From NCBI GenBank assembly GCA_900538355.1, contig UPXS01000007.1, positions 1 to 64,000 on the forward strand: a stretch of 64,000 nucleotides of DNA, written 5' to 3'. Origin of the DNA: an uncultured Veillonella sp. (GTDB lineage Bacteria > Bacillota > Negativicutes > Veillonellales > Veillonellaceae). Within the stretch, counting starts at the first letter, position 1, and each line of letters opens with the position of its first letter. The notes below the pieces were generated by a model. That model did not search any database. It was not told the DNA's origin and saw only the letters and a program-made list of their open reading frames with translations. Both the position numbers and the translations under genes were made by a program. Positions 41,682-51,473 of the stretch are shown here, one piece after another.

Positions 41682-42842
41682 ATGTACGAATTTTTTAAAG
41701 AACAATTAGACACTAAGGTACAGAATCATAATCTACGAACCTTAAAAGAATACTGCCCTATAGATGCAGTGCGCGTAAAACGAGATGATAAAGAATATTT
41801 AATGATGGCTTCAAATAATTATTTGGGCTTAACTTTTGATCCTCGTGTAATAGAAGGGGCCCTGAAAGGGACTCAACAATATGGAACAGGATCTGGTGGA
41901 TCGCGCCTCGTATCGGGTACGTTTCCATTATTTACAGATTTAGAAAACGCATTAGCAAAATTTAAGAATACTGAAAAAGCCCTTGTATTTAATACAGGTT
42001 ATATGGCCAATGTAGGAACTATTTCTGCTATAGCTGATAAACATACTATCATTTTTAGCGATGCTTTAAATCACGCTAGTATTATTGATGGGTGTAGATT
42101 GAGTAGAGGGGTCGTAATGGCTTATAACCATTGTGATGTAGACGAACTAAAGTATTTATTAAAGCAAGTAGATCGAAATACACGAAAGCTTATTGTTACA
42201 GATGGTGTATTTAGCATGGATGGAGATATTGCACCGCTTGATAAATTATATGAATTAAGCCGTGACTATAATGCGTTGCTCATGGTAGACGATGCGCATG
42301 CAACGGGAACAATTGGTAATGGTCATGGTACGGCTGCTTATTTCAATTTAGAGAAAGAGATAGATATTCAACTCGGTACATTGAGTAAATCCTTAGGATC
42401 TGTTGGGGGTTATGTTGCCGCTGATAGTACTATTATTGATTATCTAGTTAATACGAGCCGCAGCTTCATATTCTCCACCGCATTATCTCCTGCTGATATA
42501 GGGGCGGCCCTAGCTGCACTACAGGTTCTTGAGACAGATGCATCTGTTTTAGGGCGTTTACAAGAAAATGTAAACTATATGGCAGATCAATTAATTTCTA
42601 TGGGAATTGATGCTACCAATGAAACGCCAATTTTCCCAATTCTAATCGGAAGTAATGAAGATACACTTGCAGGATCTGATTATCTTTACGAGTCTGGGAT
42701 TATAGGCACTGCTATTCGTCCGCCTACAGTACCTATTGGTGAAAGTAGAATTCGATTGACCGTTACAGCTTCTCATGATAAAGAACAAATAGATTATGTG
42801 TGCCAATCACTGCATAAAGCTATGAAACAATTAGACTCATGA
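41682..42842 (+). CDS. bioF: 8-amino-7-oxononanoate synthase
   Basis: BioF condenses pimeloyl-CoA with alanine to 8-amino-7-oxononanoate (KAPA) using PLP. The 386-residue alpha-oxoamine synthase has MASNNYLGLTFDPRV, YGTGSGGSRLVSGT, DALNHASIIDGCRLS, DDAHATGTIGNGHG and the PLP lysine in GTLSKSLGSVGGYV. ATG 41682 follows CGGAG; an in-frame ATG at 41637 lies inside bioW and is not used. No bioA, bioD or bioB is in the window, so the rest of the pathway must be elsewhere. Confidence 0.92.
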   Translation: MYEFFKEQLDTKVQNHNLRTLKEYCPIDAVRVKRDDKEYLMMASNNYLGLTFDPRVIEGALKGTQQYGTGSGGSRLVSGTFPLFTDLENALAKFKNTEKALVFNTGYMANVGTISAIADKHTIIFSDALNHASIIDGCRLSRGVVMAYNHCDVDELKYLLKQVDRNTRKLIVTDGVFSMDGDIAPLDKLYELSRDYNALLMVDDAHATGTIGNGHGTAAYFNLEKEIDIQLGTLSKSLGSVGGYVAADSTIIDYLVNTSRSFIFSTALSPADIGAALAALQVLETDASVLGRLQENVNYMADQLISMGIDATNETPIFPILIGSNEDTLAGSDYLYESGIIGTAIRPPTVPIGESRIRLTVTASHDKEQIDYVCQSLHKAMKQLDS

Positions 42843-42972
42843 TAGTGTATAATATATCTAATAAGGATAGAATTGAAAGAAACCGTTATTTGTTTGGTTA
42901 AGTCGTCGATATTAGGTAAGTAGAGTAGTCTACCGATAGTGAATATATCTGGGACATAAAGGTTTGATATAA

Positions 42973-43001
42973 TTGACACTCATACTAAATAGGCTTATAA
43001 T
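42973..43001 (+). promoter_or_regulatory. ssrA promoter, perfect consensus
   Basis: TTGACA (42973-42978), 17 bases, TATAAT (42996-43001). Transcription would begin about 10 bases before the mature tmRNA 5' end. Confidence 0.9.
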
Positions 43002-43017
43002 TATTAGACCGACGCAC

Positions 43018-43359
43018 GGGGATGTAAAGGTTTCGACAGGGGTGCGTGTGGTATAGATAGCGAGTCGGCGTTCCATGAGGCCGTTAAACGGTGGGAAAAC
43101 ATTTAAACGCAGAAGAAAATTTTGCATTAGCTGCATAAGCTACGTCCCTCATACTTGTGCCTACCAAGTGTGAATGGACGTCAAACCGTAGGCTGGCTTA
43201 ATTTAGTTGTTCATATGAATTAGGCGAGACAATATGAACTGGGGTTGTGTAGCTTGTCTGTGAGCGGTAGCAACCTGAGATCTAAATCATAGACTGTGCT
43301 CGGAGAAGTCTATATGGCAACACTTTTGGACAGGGGTTCGACTCCCCTCATCTCCACCA
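43018..43359 (+). ncRNA. ssrA: Transfer-messenger RNA (tmRNA)
   Basis: The gene begins GGGGATGTAAAGGTTTCGAC and ends with the tRNA-like T arm (GGGGTTCGACTCCCC) and an encoded CCA (43357-43359); GGGGATG pairs with CATCTCC. The tag frame runs from GCA at 43109 to TAA at 43136-43138 and reads AEENFALAA, giving an Ala-plus tag ending in the protease-recognised LAA. It is about 342 bases. SmpB and RNase R partners are encoded 2.7-5.5 kb upstream. Confidence 0.98.
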
Positions 43360-43370
43360 ATATTCAAGCT

Positions 43371-43433
43371 AAAGCTAGAAGATACGTATTTACTGGATAA
43401 AATCAGTAGTTACCTAATCTTCTAGCTTTTTTT
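43371..43433 (+). terminator. Terminator after ssrA
   Basis: AAAGCTAGAAGAT (43371-43383) pairs with ATCTTCTAGCTTT (43417-43429) and is followed by a T-run. Confidence 0.85.
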
Positions 43434-43477
43434 AGTGTTCCTATATGATCGCTTAAATACGCATTTGTTCGCTTGAA

Positions 43478-43505
43478 ATTTCACCATGATTTCACCATGA
43501 TTTCC
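43478..43505 (+). repeat. 11-bp tandem repeat downstream of ssrA
   Basis: ATTTCACCATG occurs twice head to tail (43478-43488, 43489-43499) and a third partial copy begins ATTTCC at 43500. It lies in a 312-base region (43434-43745) with no gene, between the ssrA terminator and the RND operon. Function unknown. Confidence 0.6.
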
Positions 43506-43535
43506 CCACGGAGCATAGATATTTTATTAGAAAAA

Positions 43536-43613
43536 TGTGTACACAAAGAAGTTAAAATGTCAATAATTTTTATCTTTTTTGTTGTATACAATTAATATGA
43601 ATCTATTTAGATT
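43536..43613. promoter_or_regulatory. Cluster of three palindromes upstream of the RND operon
   Basis: TGTGTACACA (43536-43545), TTGTATACAA (43582-43591) and AATCTATTTAGATT (43600-43613) are perfect palindromes lying upstream of the pump promoter. TTGTATACAA is identical to the palindrome in the doxX promoter. They are candidate repressor or activator sites; the GT...AC core resembles sites of GntR-type regulators, but no regulator gene is next to them. Confidence 0.45.
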
Positions 43614-43652
43614 TTATCTAGGTTTTACAAAGGTAGTAGGGTATCGAAAAAA

Positions 43653-43681
43653 TTGACTTTTCCTATAGAATCCTGTAAAAT
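43653..43681 (+). promoter_or_regulatory. Promoter of the RND efflux operon
   Basis: TTGACT (43653-43658), 17 bases, TAAAAT (43676-43681), about 65 bases before the adaptor gene start. Confidence 0.6.
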
Positions 43682-43745
43682 ATATAAAGATATTTATGTA
43701 ATTATGACACATAGATGATTAGTTTCGTGTAAAGGAGTACAGATA

Positions 43746-44858
43746 ATGAAGTTCCGTTATTCCCGTATGTTAGCGGCTCTCGTTGTATCCGCTGTAATGG
43801 TTGCTGGATGTGGCAGCAATCAACAGCAAGCAGGCGACGTGAGTGTCAATGCATACAAAATTACTGCAAGTGATGCACAGGTAAATCAAACCTATGCTGG
43901 TACTGTAGTTGCAGAAAACTCTGTAGCTGTACATGCTCGTGTAACTGGTTACGTTGTTGAAAAATATGTTAAAGGTGGCGAGCAAGTTGTAGCTGGTCAA
44001 CCATTATATCGTATCGATTCTCGTCTTGCTAATGCAGAAGCGCAAGCTGCTCAAGCTAATGCGACTTACAAAAATGCTGAAGTAGATCTTAATCGTTATG
44101 AAACATTGGCGCAACAAGACGCGATTGCGCAACAACGGGTAGATACACAACGCAGTACTACAGAACAAGCTAAGGCAGCATATGAAGCATATCAAGCATC
44201 TGTAAAGATTGCTCAAGATAACTTGGGTGACACAATAGTATATGCACCATATTCCGGTACATTACGTATGGACGATATTGATATGGGCGCATTTGTACAA
44301 GCTGGTTCTACAACTTTAGTTACAATTGACTCCATTGATCCTATTTTTGTTGAATTTAGCATGACTGAAGAAGAATATCTTGACTTCATGAAAAATCCAA
44401 CTGGCGATGATTCTAATGGTCCAAATATTCAGTTAAAACTCGCTGATGGTGATACTTATAACCAATTTGGTACTATTGTTCAAGCAGCAAAAAGTCTTGA
44501 CCAATCTACTGGTAAGCTTTTGTTGAAAGCTTCCTTCCCAAATCCTGATCATTTGTTATTGCCAAATATGTTTGCTACAGTAATCTCTCCTGGTCAAAAA
44601 CTTAAAAATGCTATTCTTGTTCCTAGTCGTGCTATTCTTCAAATCATGGATAAAAACTTTATCTTTGTTGTAAATGCTGATGGTGTAGTAGAACAAAAAA
44701 GCGTTGAAGTTGGCGGTACAAGTGGTAGCGATACAATCATCAAAGCAGGTTTAGCGCCTGGGGATACAATCATCGTTGATGGTTTAACTAAGGTTAAAAA
44801 CGGTGCGAAAGTAAATGCAAAATTACTTTCAAAAGAACAATTAAAAGCTACAAAATAG
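43746..44858 (+). CDS. RND efflux periplasmic adaptor lipoprotein (AcrA/MexA-like)
   Basis: A membrane-fusion protein of 370 residues that links the inner-membrane RND pump to an outer-membrane channel. A lipobox VMVAGC (Cys22) gives a lipid anchor. The barrel-sandwich hybrid starts NSVAVHARVTGYVVEKYVKG, an alpha-helical hairpin covers about 95-155, and the beta-barrel and membrane-proximal domain follow (GTLRMDDIDMGAFVQAG, NMFATVISPG, VPSRAILQ). AAGGAG lies before the ATG. The pump gene follows after 14 bases. Confidence 0.93.
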   Translation: MKFRYSRMLAALVVSAVMVAGCGSNQQQAGDVSVNAYKITASDAQVNQTYAGTVVAENSVAVHARVTGYVVEKYVKGGEQVVAGQPLYRIDSRLANAEAQAAQANATYKNAEVDLNRYETLAQQDAIAQQRVDTQRSTTEQAKAAYEAYQASVKIAQDNLGDTIVYAPYSGTLRMDDIDMGAFVQAGSTTLVTIDSIDPIFVEFSMTEEEYLDFMKNPTGDDSNGPNIQLKLADGDTYNQFGTIVQAAKSLDQSTGKLLLKASFPNPDHLLLPNMFATVISPGQKLKNAILVPSRAILQIMDKNFIFVVNADGVVEQKSVEVGGTSGSDTIIKAGLAPGDTIIVDGLTKVKNGAKVNAKLLSKEQLKATK

Positions 44859-44872
44859 AAGGGGGCTAGATC

Positions 44873-47800
44873 GTGTCGAAATTCTTTATTAATCGACCTA
44901 TCTTTGCCATCGTAATAGCCATTGTTATTACTTTGGTAGGTCTCATTTCTATGATGAACCTTCCGGTAGCTCGATATCCACAAATTTCTCCACCTACAGT
45001 TCGTGTTAACACTGCCTATACTGGTGCAACGGCTCAAGTTGTAAATGATACGGTAGCCAGTGTTATTGAAACACAAATCGTAGGCGTACAAGATATGGAC
45101 TATATGACATCTAGTAGTTCTAGTAACGGTAGCTACTCTTTGACAGTTCAGTTCAATCAAGGTACGGATGCTGATATGGATACAGTTAATACTCAAAACC
45201 GTGTTCAAGCAGCACTTGCTCAATTGCCTGCAGAGGTACAAGCAGTTGGTGTTACAACTACTAAATCCTCTGGTGATATGGCGATGGTATTCTCCTTGAG
45301 CTCACCTAATGGTACGTATGATTCTACATTCTTAAAGAACTATGGTACTAACTATATGATGGATGCTATTAAATCCATTAAGGGTGTAGGTTCTGTACAA
45401 GAGTTCGGTTCTGACTATGCTATGCGCATTTGGTTAGATCCTGCCAAAATGCAAAACCTTGGTGTTACTATTTCTGAAGTAACGGCAGCTATTAAGGGTC
45501 AAAACTTACAGGCTGCAGCAGGTACAGTAGGTCAAAATCCTACTAATGGGGAACAAGCATTCCAATATCCTATCAAAATTGACGGTCGTCTTGTGACACC
45601 TGAACAATTTGGTAACATTGCTATTAAAAGTTCCAATGGTAAGGTGTTACATTTAAAGGATGTTGCACGCATTCAAATTGGAGCTAAAGGCTATGACTTT
45701 ATTGCTAAGTCCGCTCATAAAGAGGTAGCAGGTTTTGCTATTTCTCTTCAAAATGATGCGAATGCATTAGAAACAATTGCTAATGTTAAGAAGGTGTTGG
45801 ATGAACAATCTAAATCCTTCCCACCAGATATGCAATATAACGTAGTTGTAGATAATACAAAATTCGTTAGTGCCTCTATCAATGAGGTAGAGCATACCTT
45901 TGTAGAAGCATTGCTACTCGTTCTTTTTGTAGTATATGTATTCTTACAATCTTGGCGCTCTACAATTATCCCGATGATTGCTGTGCCAGTATCTTTGCTT
46001 GGTACATTTGGGGCATTCGTATTATTAGACTTCTCCATCAATACATTAACTCTATTTGCCATGGTATTGGCTATCGGCCTCGTAGTTGACGATGCTATCG
46101 TAGTAGTAGAAGCGGTAGAGTACGAATTACAATATAATGGTTTGTCTCCTAAAGAGGCGGCTATTAAAGCGATGGAAAATGTACAAGGCCCTGTAATTGG
46201 TATCGCCTTTGTATTGGTAGCGGTATTCGTACCGGTTGCCTTCATGGGTGGTATGACAGGTATCCTTTACAAACAGTTTGCTTTAACAATCGCTGTATCT
46301 GTTGTTATTTCTGCGATTGTCGCTCTTGTTTTGACACCAGCCCTATGTGCTACGATGTTAAAACCTCACACACCAAAAGAACGTGAAGACTGGGTACATC
46401 GTCAGTTAAACAAATTTAATGCAGCGTTAGAGCGTTTTAGCAATTGGTATGGTATCCAATTAGCTCGTTTAAGCCATCGTTTGAGCTTAACTGTTATTGC
46501 ATTATTAATCTTTGCTGGTGGTACAGGTTTAGTATTCCACTTCTTACCAACATCCTTTGTACCTGCAGAGGATAGTGGTTACTACATGATTGCTGTTAAT
46601 GAGCCACCTGGTGCTACATCTGAACGTACTATGGCGACCCTTGAAAAGATTGCCTCTTTCTTAGAAGGTAAAAATGATCCTGAAAAGCCTAAAGATGAGC
46701 AATTATTCCAAGAGGTATTTACTGTAGCAGGCTTTGACCTCTTAGGTGGTGGTCAAAAGTCTAGTGCTGGTGTAATCTTCGCTACCATGTCCGACTGGAA
46801 GTATCGTACAACACAAGCTACATCTATCAAAGCTATGGTAGGTCAAACATTTGGCTTTGCCGCACAAGGCGTACCAGAAGCAACAGTTATTGCTATGAAT
46901 CCACCATCTATTCCTGGTCTTGGTACTACTGGTGGTTTTAGCATGTACCTTATTAACAAAGCTGGTGACAGCCCTCAAGTTATGGCGGAACGTGCTAATG
47001 AATTTATTGCAGAAGCTCGTAAGAGTCCAGCAATTCAATCTATTTACACTACCTTCGATACATCTACGCCATCCTTACAATTTGATGTAAACCGTGAAAA
47101 AGCGGCTCAAGATGGTGTGGCATTAGCTGATATCTTTACTACATTACAAGGCTTCTATGGTAGCATTCAAGTAAATGACTTCACTACATATGGTAAAAAC
47201 TATAAAGTAGTGGTTCAAGCTGAAGATGCATACCGTCAAAATGCTGATCAGCTTAATATGTTAGCTGTTCGTAATAGCAAGGGCCTCATGGTTCCAGTTT
47301 CTAACTATATTACGAAGGAACAAACAGGTACACCATCTAGTATTACTCGTTTTGATAATGCCATGGCTGTACAAATCGGTGGTTCCCAAGCGAATGGTTA
47401 CTCCTCTGGTGATGCTATTAACGCATTGAAAGAGGCAGCAGCTAAAACATTACCAGCAGGATATACATATGACTGGGCAGGTCAATCTCGTGAAGAATTG
47501 AAAGCTGGTTCTCAAACTATGTTAATCCTTGGTTTAGGTCTAGTATTCGTATTCTTGATTTTGGCTGCTCTATATGAATCCTGGAAGGTTCCATTTGCCG
47601 TATTGTTCTCTGTACCATCTGGTATGATTGGTGCTTCTCTAGTACCATTCTTGTTGAACTTCACAGGCAGATATTCTTTAGCAAATGATATTTACATGCA
47701 GATCGGTCTCTTAACCTTGGTTGGTTTGGCCGCAAAAAATGCGATCTTAATCATCGAGTATGCTAAGATTCGTGTTGACGAGCGTGGTATGAACGTTGTT

Positions 47801-48055
47801 GATGCCGCTATCGAAGCTGCAAAAATTCGTTTGCGTCCAATCTTGATGACATCCTTTGCGTTTATCCTTGGTGTATTACCACTAGCAGTATCTACTGGTG
47901 CTGGTTCTGGTGCTCGTACTTCCATGGGTATTACAGTAGTAGCAGGGATGACCACAGCTACATTGTTTGGTATCTTTATCATTCCAATGTTGTTCATCAT
48001 CATTGAAACACTTGGACCTGGTTTGTTGACAAACCGCAAAAAAAATCACAACTAA
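44873..48055 (+). CDS. RND family efflux permease (AcrB/MexB-like, HAE1)
   Basis: A 1060-residue proton-driven pump that takes drugs or other hydrophobic compounds from the periplasm and inner leaflet. The start SKFFINRPIFAIVIAIVI is typical. TM4 carries the proton-relay Asp pair in LAIGLVVDDAIVVVEAVE, and two large periplasmic loops and a second half with GLAAKNAILIIEYAK complete the usual 12-TM plan. The RND plan requires an outer membrane; no TolC-like channel gene is in the window. GTG start after AAGGGGG. Confidence 0.96.
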   Translation: MSKFFINRPIFAIVIAIVITLVGLISMMNLPVARYPQISPPTVRVNTAYTGATAQVVNDTVASVIETQIVGVQDMDYMTSSSSSNGSYSLTVQFNQGTDADMDTVNTQNRVQAALAQLPAEVQAVGVTTTKSSGDMAMVFSLSSPNGTYDSTFLKNYGTNYMMDAIKSIKGVGSVQEFGSDYAMRIWLDPAKMQNLGVTISEVTAAIKGQNLQAAAGTVGQNPTNGEQAFQYPIKIDGRLVTPEQFGNIAIKSSNGKVLHLKDVARIQIGAKGYDFIAKSAHKEVAGFAISLQNDANALETIANVKKVLDEQSKSFPPDMQYNVVVDNTKFVSASINEVEHTFVEALLLVLFVVYVFLQSWRSTIIPMIAVPVSLLGTFGAFVLLDFSINTLTLFAMVLAIGLVVDDAIVVVEAVEYELQYNGLSPKEAAIKAMENVQGPVIGIAFVLVAVFVPVAFMGGMTGILYKQFALTIAVSVVISAIVALVLTPALCATMLKPHTPKEREDWVHRQLNKFNAALERFSNWYGIQLARLSHRLSLTVIALLIFAGGTGLVFHFLPTSFVPAEDSGYYMIAVNEPPGATSERTMATLEKIASFLEGKNDPEKPKDEQLFQEVFTVAGFDLLGGGQKSSAGVIFATMSDWKYRTTQATSIKAMVGQTFGFAAQGVPEATVIAMNPPSIPGLGTTGGFSMYLINKAGDSPQVMAERANEFIAEARKSPAIQSIYTTFDTSTPSLQFDVNREKAAQDGVALADIFTTLQGFYGSIQVNDFTTYGKNYKVVVQAEDAYRQNADQLNMLAVRNSKGLMVPVSNYITKEQTGTPSSITRFDNAMAVQIGGSQANGYSSGDAINALKEAAAKTLPAGYTYDWAGQSREELKAGSQTMLILGLGLVFVFLILAALYESWKVPFAVLFSVPSGMIGASLVPFLLNFTGRYSLANDIYMQIGLLTLVGLAAKNAILIIEYAKIRVDERGMNVVDAAIEAAKIRLRPILMTSFAFILGVLPLAVSTGAGSGARTSMGITVVAGMTTATLFGIFIIPMLFIIIETLGPGLLTNRKKNHN

Positions 48056-48086
48056 TCATCTACATTCAATAAATTTGTAGAATGAC

Positions 48087-48123
48087 AAAAACACGTCACT
48101 ACTTAGTAGTGGCGTGTTTTTTT
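48087..48123 (+). terminator. Terminator after the RND operon
   Basis: AAAACACGTCACTAC pairs with GTAGTGGCGTGTTTT (one G-T pair) around a short TTA loop, followed by a T-run. Confidence 0.9.
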
Positions 48124-48211
48124 GTATAATTTATGATATAATAATAGAGTTAAAAATCGGATTGACGTAAGTCGATATTAAGTGTGAAATTAATATAAAA
48201 AGAGGTATATT

Positions 48212-49153
48212 ATGAGTGACGTAAAAACATATGTAGCAGGTCATAAAAGCCCTGATACAGATTCCATTTGTTCTGCTATTTCCTTTGCTAATTTGTTAAC
48301 TCAAATGGGCACACCAGCAACTCCAGTATGTGCAGGTGAAGCAAATAAAGAAACAACATATATTTTGAATCATTTTGGTTTTGAACACCCACAAATCGTT
48401 AAGAACTGGGAAGAGTTTGCTCCAGAAGGTGGCAACTTATATTTAACAGACCATAACGAATCCAAACAAATCATCGATGGTTACAAATCCATGAATATGT
48501 GTGGTGTTGTAGATCATCACCGCATTGGTGATTTTGAAACTGATGGTCCTGTATTCATGCGTTTAGAACCAGTTGGTTGCTCCAATACAATTCTTACTAA
48601 ATTGTACATGGAAAACAATCAAGAAATTCCTAAAGGCATTGCTGGCTTGATGTTGTCTGCTATTATTTCTGACACTGTATTATTCCGTTCTCCAACATGC
48701 ACAGAAACAGATAAAGAAATGGCCCATAAATTAGCTGAAATCGCTGGCGTTGACATCGAGTCTTATGGCCTTGATATGTTAAAAGCTGGTGCTGATATTT
48801 CTGATTTGACTAACGATGATATCGTTCGTACAGATATGAAAGAATTCTCCGAAGCAGGTAAAACGATTTCTATCGGTCAAATTTCCGTTATGGATACAAC
48901 AGATGTATTGGCCAAACAAGCTGAACTTGTTGCTGCACTAGAGGCTCTTCGTACTGCGAATAACTACGATGCATCTTACATCATGGTTACAAATATTCTT
49001 GATGAAAGTACTACATTGTTATTCAGCGGTGATGTTGAAGCTGTCGTAACAAAAGCATTCGAAAAAGAAGTTAAAGACAATGGCGTATTCTTGCCAAATA
49101 CTATGTCTCGTAAAAAACAAATCGTACCACCAATTCTTGGTGCTATGAAATAG
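48212..49153 (+). CDS. ppaC: Manganese-dependent inorganic pyrophosphatase
   Basis: This family II enzyme splits pyrophosphate to phosphate, pulling biosynthetic reactions forward. The 313-residue DHH-fold protein has VAGHKSPDTDSICSA (metal His and Asp), YLTDHNESKQ, the DHH motif VVDHHRIGDF, and the C-terminal DHHA2 motif SRKKQIVPPI. AAGAGG precedes the ATG. It is flanked by terminators and stands alone. Confidence 0.95.
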   Translation: MSDVKTYVAGHKSPDTDSICSAISFANLLTQMGTPATPVCAGEANKETTYILNHFGFEHPQIVKNWEEFAPEGGNLYLTDHNESKQIIDGYKSMNMCGVVDHHRIGDFETDGPVFMRLEPVGCSNTILTKLYMENNQEIPKGIAGLMLSAIISDTVLFRSPTCTETDKEMAHKLAEIAGVDIESYGLDMLKAGADISDLTNDDIVRTDMKEFSEAGKTISIGQISVMDTTDVLAKQAELVAALEALRTANNYDASYIMVTNILDESTTLLFSGDVEAVVTKAFEKEVKDNGVFLPNTMSRKKQIVPPILGAMK

Positions 49154-49172
49154 TATAGTAGTATACAAAGGG

Positions 49173-49206
49173 AAAAGAACGTTGCTTGCAACGTTCTTCT
49201 TCTCTA
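49173..49206 (+). terminator. Terminator after ppaC
   Basis: GAACGTT and AACGTTC pair around GCTTGC, with flanking A and T-rich tracts. Confidence 0.8.
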
Positions 49207-49257
49207 TTTATATGATTATGAAACTATAGTATATGTAAGGGCGATAGGGGTGTTCCG

Positions 49258-51447
49258 ATGAATTCATTATTAACAGGTTTAAATAAAGAGCAACAACAAG
49301 CCGTTCAACATACGGAAGGCCCTTTATTGATTTTAGCTGGTGCCGGATCTGGTAAAACAAAGGTTTTAACTGTTCGTATTGCACATTTATTGGCTCAAGG
49401 TGTCAATCCTTATGAAATCTTAGCGATTACTTTCACCAATAAAGCAGCTAAAGAGATGAAAAGCCGTGTGGAAGGTCTTGTAGGTGATGTAGCTAACCGA
49501 ATTTGGCTCAGCACATTCCATAGCTTCTGTGCGAAATTCTTGCGTTTTGAGCTAGATAATTTCTTAGGTTATAACAGTAACTTTACAATCTATGATACAT
49601 CTGACTCTCAAGCAGTGATCAAGGCTGCCTTAAAGGCATTAAACCTCGACGATAAATACTATCCCGTAGGTGCTATGATTGCTGCCATTTCAGATGCAAA
49701 GAATAAATTATTATTCGCCTCTGATTTTAGAAAGCAAGCACGGGACTTTTACCAACAAAAGGTAGCTGATGTATATGAATATTATGAACGGGAATTACGT
49801 AAAAATAATGCCTTAGACTTTGATGACCTTTTATTGGTGGCAGTAAAATTATTACAATCTAATGAAGCTGTGCTAGATAAATATAGCAAGCGTTTTCGTT
49901 ATGTCATGATTGACGAATATCAAGATACGAACCATGCTCAATATTTACTGGCTAAATTATTAGCATCTCATTGGAAAAATATTGCCGTTGTAGGTGATGC
50001 TGACCAAAGTATTTACGCTTGGCGTGGCGCAGATATTCAAAATATCTTAGACTTTGAAAAGGATTATCCGAACTGTACATCCATTAAGTTAGAGCAAAAC
50101 TACCGTTCTACAAAGATTATTCTTGATGCAGCCAATGCGGTAATTGAAAATAACGAAGGTCGGCCAAAGAAAAACTTGTGGACAGACAAGACAGAAGGCG
50201 CTAAAATTCAGCATTTTACGGCACAATCTGAACATGAAGAAGCGGCTTTTATCGGCGATACTATTGCTAAAAAGCACGATATTCATGGTGTTCCTTATGG
50301 CGATATGGCCATTTTGTACCGTACAAATGCTCAATCTCGTGTACTTGAAGAAGCACTAATTAAACGAGCTTTGCCATATACGATGGTAGGTGGAACGAAG
50401 TTCTATGATCGTAAAGAAATTAAGGACGTTTTAGCTTACTTACGCGTACTATATAATCCATTCGATGATTTGAGCTTATTGCGTATCATCAATGTACCAA
50501 AGCGCAGTATTGGTGCAACTACAGTGGCAAAACTACAAGATTATGCTCGTGCAAACGGCACATCCTTGTTCATGACACTCACACAATTGCATCTAGTAGA
50601 TACGATTAAGGGTAAAACAAAGGAAAAGTTAGAAGAATTTGGTATCCTTATCTTTACTCTTGTAGCTGAAATGGAAGATAAAACGGTACTCGATATTTTA
50701 GAAGCTATTCTTGATAGAACAGGTTACTTGGCACAATTGGAAGAAAGTACAGATCCACAAGACCAGGCTCGCGCTGAGAATATTGGTGAACTTTTATCTG
50801 TAGCTAAAAATTTCCAAGATACTAATCCAACGGGTACTCTTGAGGATTTCTTAGAGCAAGTAGCCCTTGTTAATGATGTTGACTCCTTCGAGCAAGAAGA
50901 GTCTAAAGTAACATTAATGACATTACATGCTGCCAAAGGTTTGGAGTTCCCAATCGTATTCTTAGGAGGCTTAGAGGAAGGCTTATTTCCTCATAGCCGC
51001 ACCTTGATGAACCCTGAGGAAATCGAAGAGGAACGTCGTCTTGCCTATGTAGGTATTACTCGTGCTGAAAAGGAATTATATATTTCTAATGCTACTACGC
51101 GTACCGTATTTGGTCGTACTAGTAGTTATTTGCCATCTCGCTTTATCGACGAAATTCCTGAAGAGTTAGTAGATGGTTTGCGTGCTAAGCGTAAAGTACC
51201 TGATGATATTAAGCGCCATGTACCACAACATATGAGTGTTACTAGCCGTCCTATCACAAAACCAATTGTTCGCAATGAAGTGATTGCTGATTGGAAAGTT
51301 GGCGACACAGCTATTCATAGTAAATGGGGCAATGGTAAAGTTATCAATGTTGCTGGCGAAGGGGCTGGCATGAAGCTAACAATTGAGTTTCCAACCCAAG
51401 GTGTACGTGTGGTAATGGCTAAATTTGCACCTGTTAAAAAGGGGTAA
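49258..51447 (+). CDS. pcrA: ATP-dependent DNA helicase PcrA
   Basis: PcrA/UvrD is a 3'-5' superfamily 1 helicase for excision repair and for removing RecA and stalled forks. The 729-residue protein has motif I AGAGSGKTKVLT, motif Ia ITFTNKAAKEM, motif II MIDEYQDTN, motif III VGDADQSIYAWRGA, motif IV LEQNYRST, motif V TLMTLHAAKGLEFP and motif VI RRLAYVGITRAE. The C-terminal Tudor-like domain (AIHSKWGNGKVIN) matches PcrA. ligA follows, the common Firmicutes order. Confidence 0.97.
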   Translation: MNSLLTGLNKEQQQAVQHTEGPLLILAGAGSGKTKVLTVRIAHLLAQGVNPYEILAITFTNKAAKEMKSRVEGLVGDVANRIWLSTFHSFCAKFLRFELDNFLGYNSNFTIYDTSDSQAVIKAALKALNLDDKYYPVGAMIAAISDAKNKLLFASDFRKQARDFYQQKVADVYEYYERELRKNNALDFDDLLLVAVKLLQSNEAVLDKYSKRFRYVMIDEYQDTNHAQYLLAKLLASHWKNIAVVGDADQSIYAWRGADIQNILDFEKDYPNCTSIKLEQNYRSTKIILDAANAVIENNEGRPKKNLWTDKTEGAKIQHFTAQSEHEEAAFIGDTIAKKHDIHGVPYGDMAILYRTNAQSRVLEEALIKRALPYTMVGGTKFYDRKEIKDVLAYLRVLYNPFDDLSLLRIINVPKRSIGATTVAKLQDYARANGTSLFMTLTQLHLVDTIKGKTKEKLEEFGILIFTLVAEMEDKTVLDILEAILDRTGYLAQLEESTDPQDQARAENIGELLSVAKNFQDTNPTGTLEDFLEQVALVNDVDSFEQEESKVTLMTLHAAKGLEFPIVFLGGLEEGLFPHSRTLMNPEEIEEERRLAYVGITRAEKELYISNATTRTVFGRTSSYLPSRFIDEIPEELVDGLRAKRKVPDDIKRHVPQHMSVTSRPITKPIVRNEVIADWKVGDTAIHSKWGNGKVINVAGEGAGMKLTIEFPTQGVRVVMAKFAPVKKG

Positions 51448-51473
51448 TTGTTTTCTGTATAAAAGGATAGAAG

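Noticed and set aside
42930..43136. Small frames across ssrA
   Set aside because: The region is explained by the tmRNA gene and its promoter; only the tag frame at 43109-43138 is meaningful.
43478..43505. CRISPR-like repeat
   Set aside because: The 11-bp units are directly adjacent with no spacers and only two full copies; no cas gene is near.
44639..45241. 200-codon minus-strand frame opposite the RND adaptor and pump genes
   Set aside because: It spans two confirmed genes on the other strand, with Cys-rich unlikely protein sequence.
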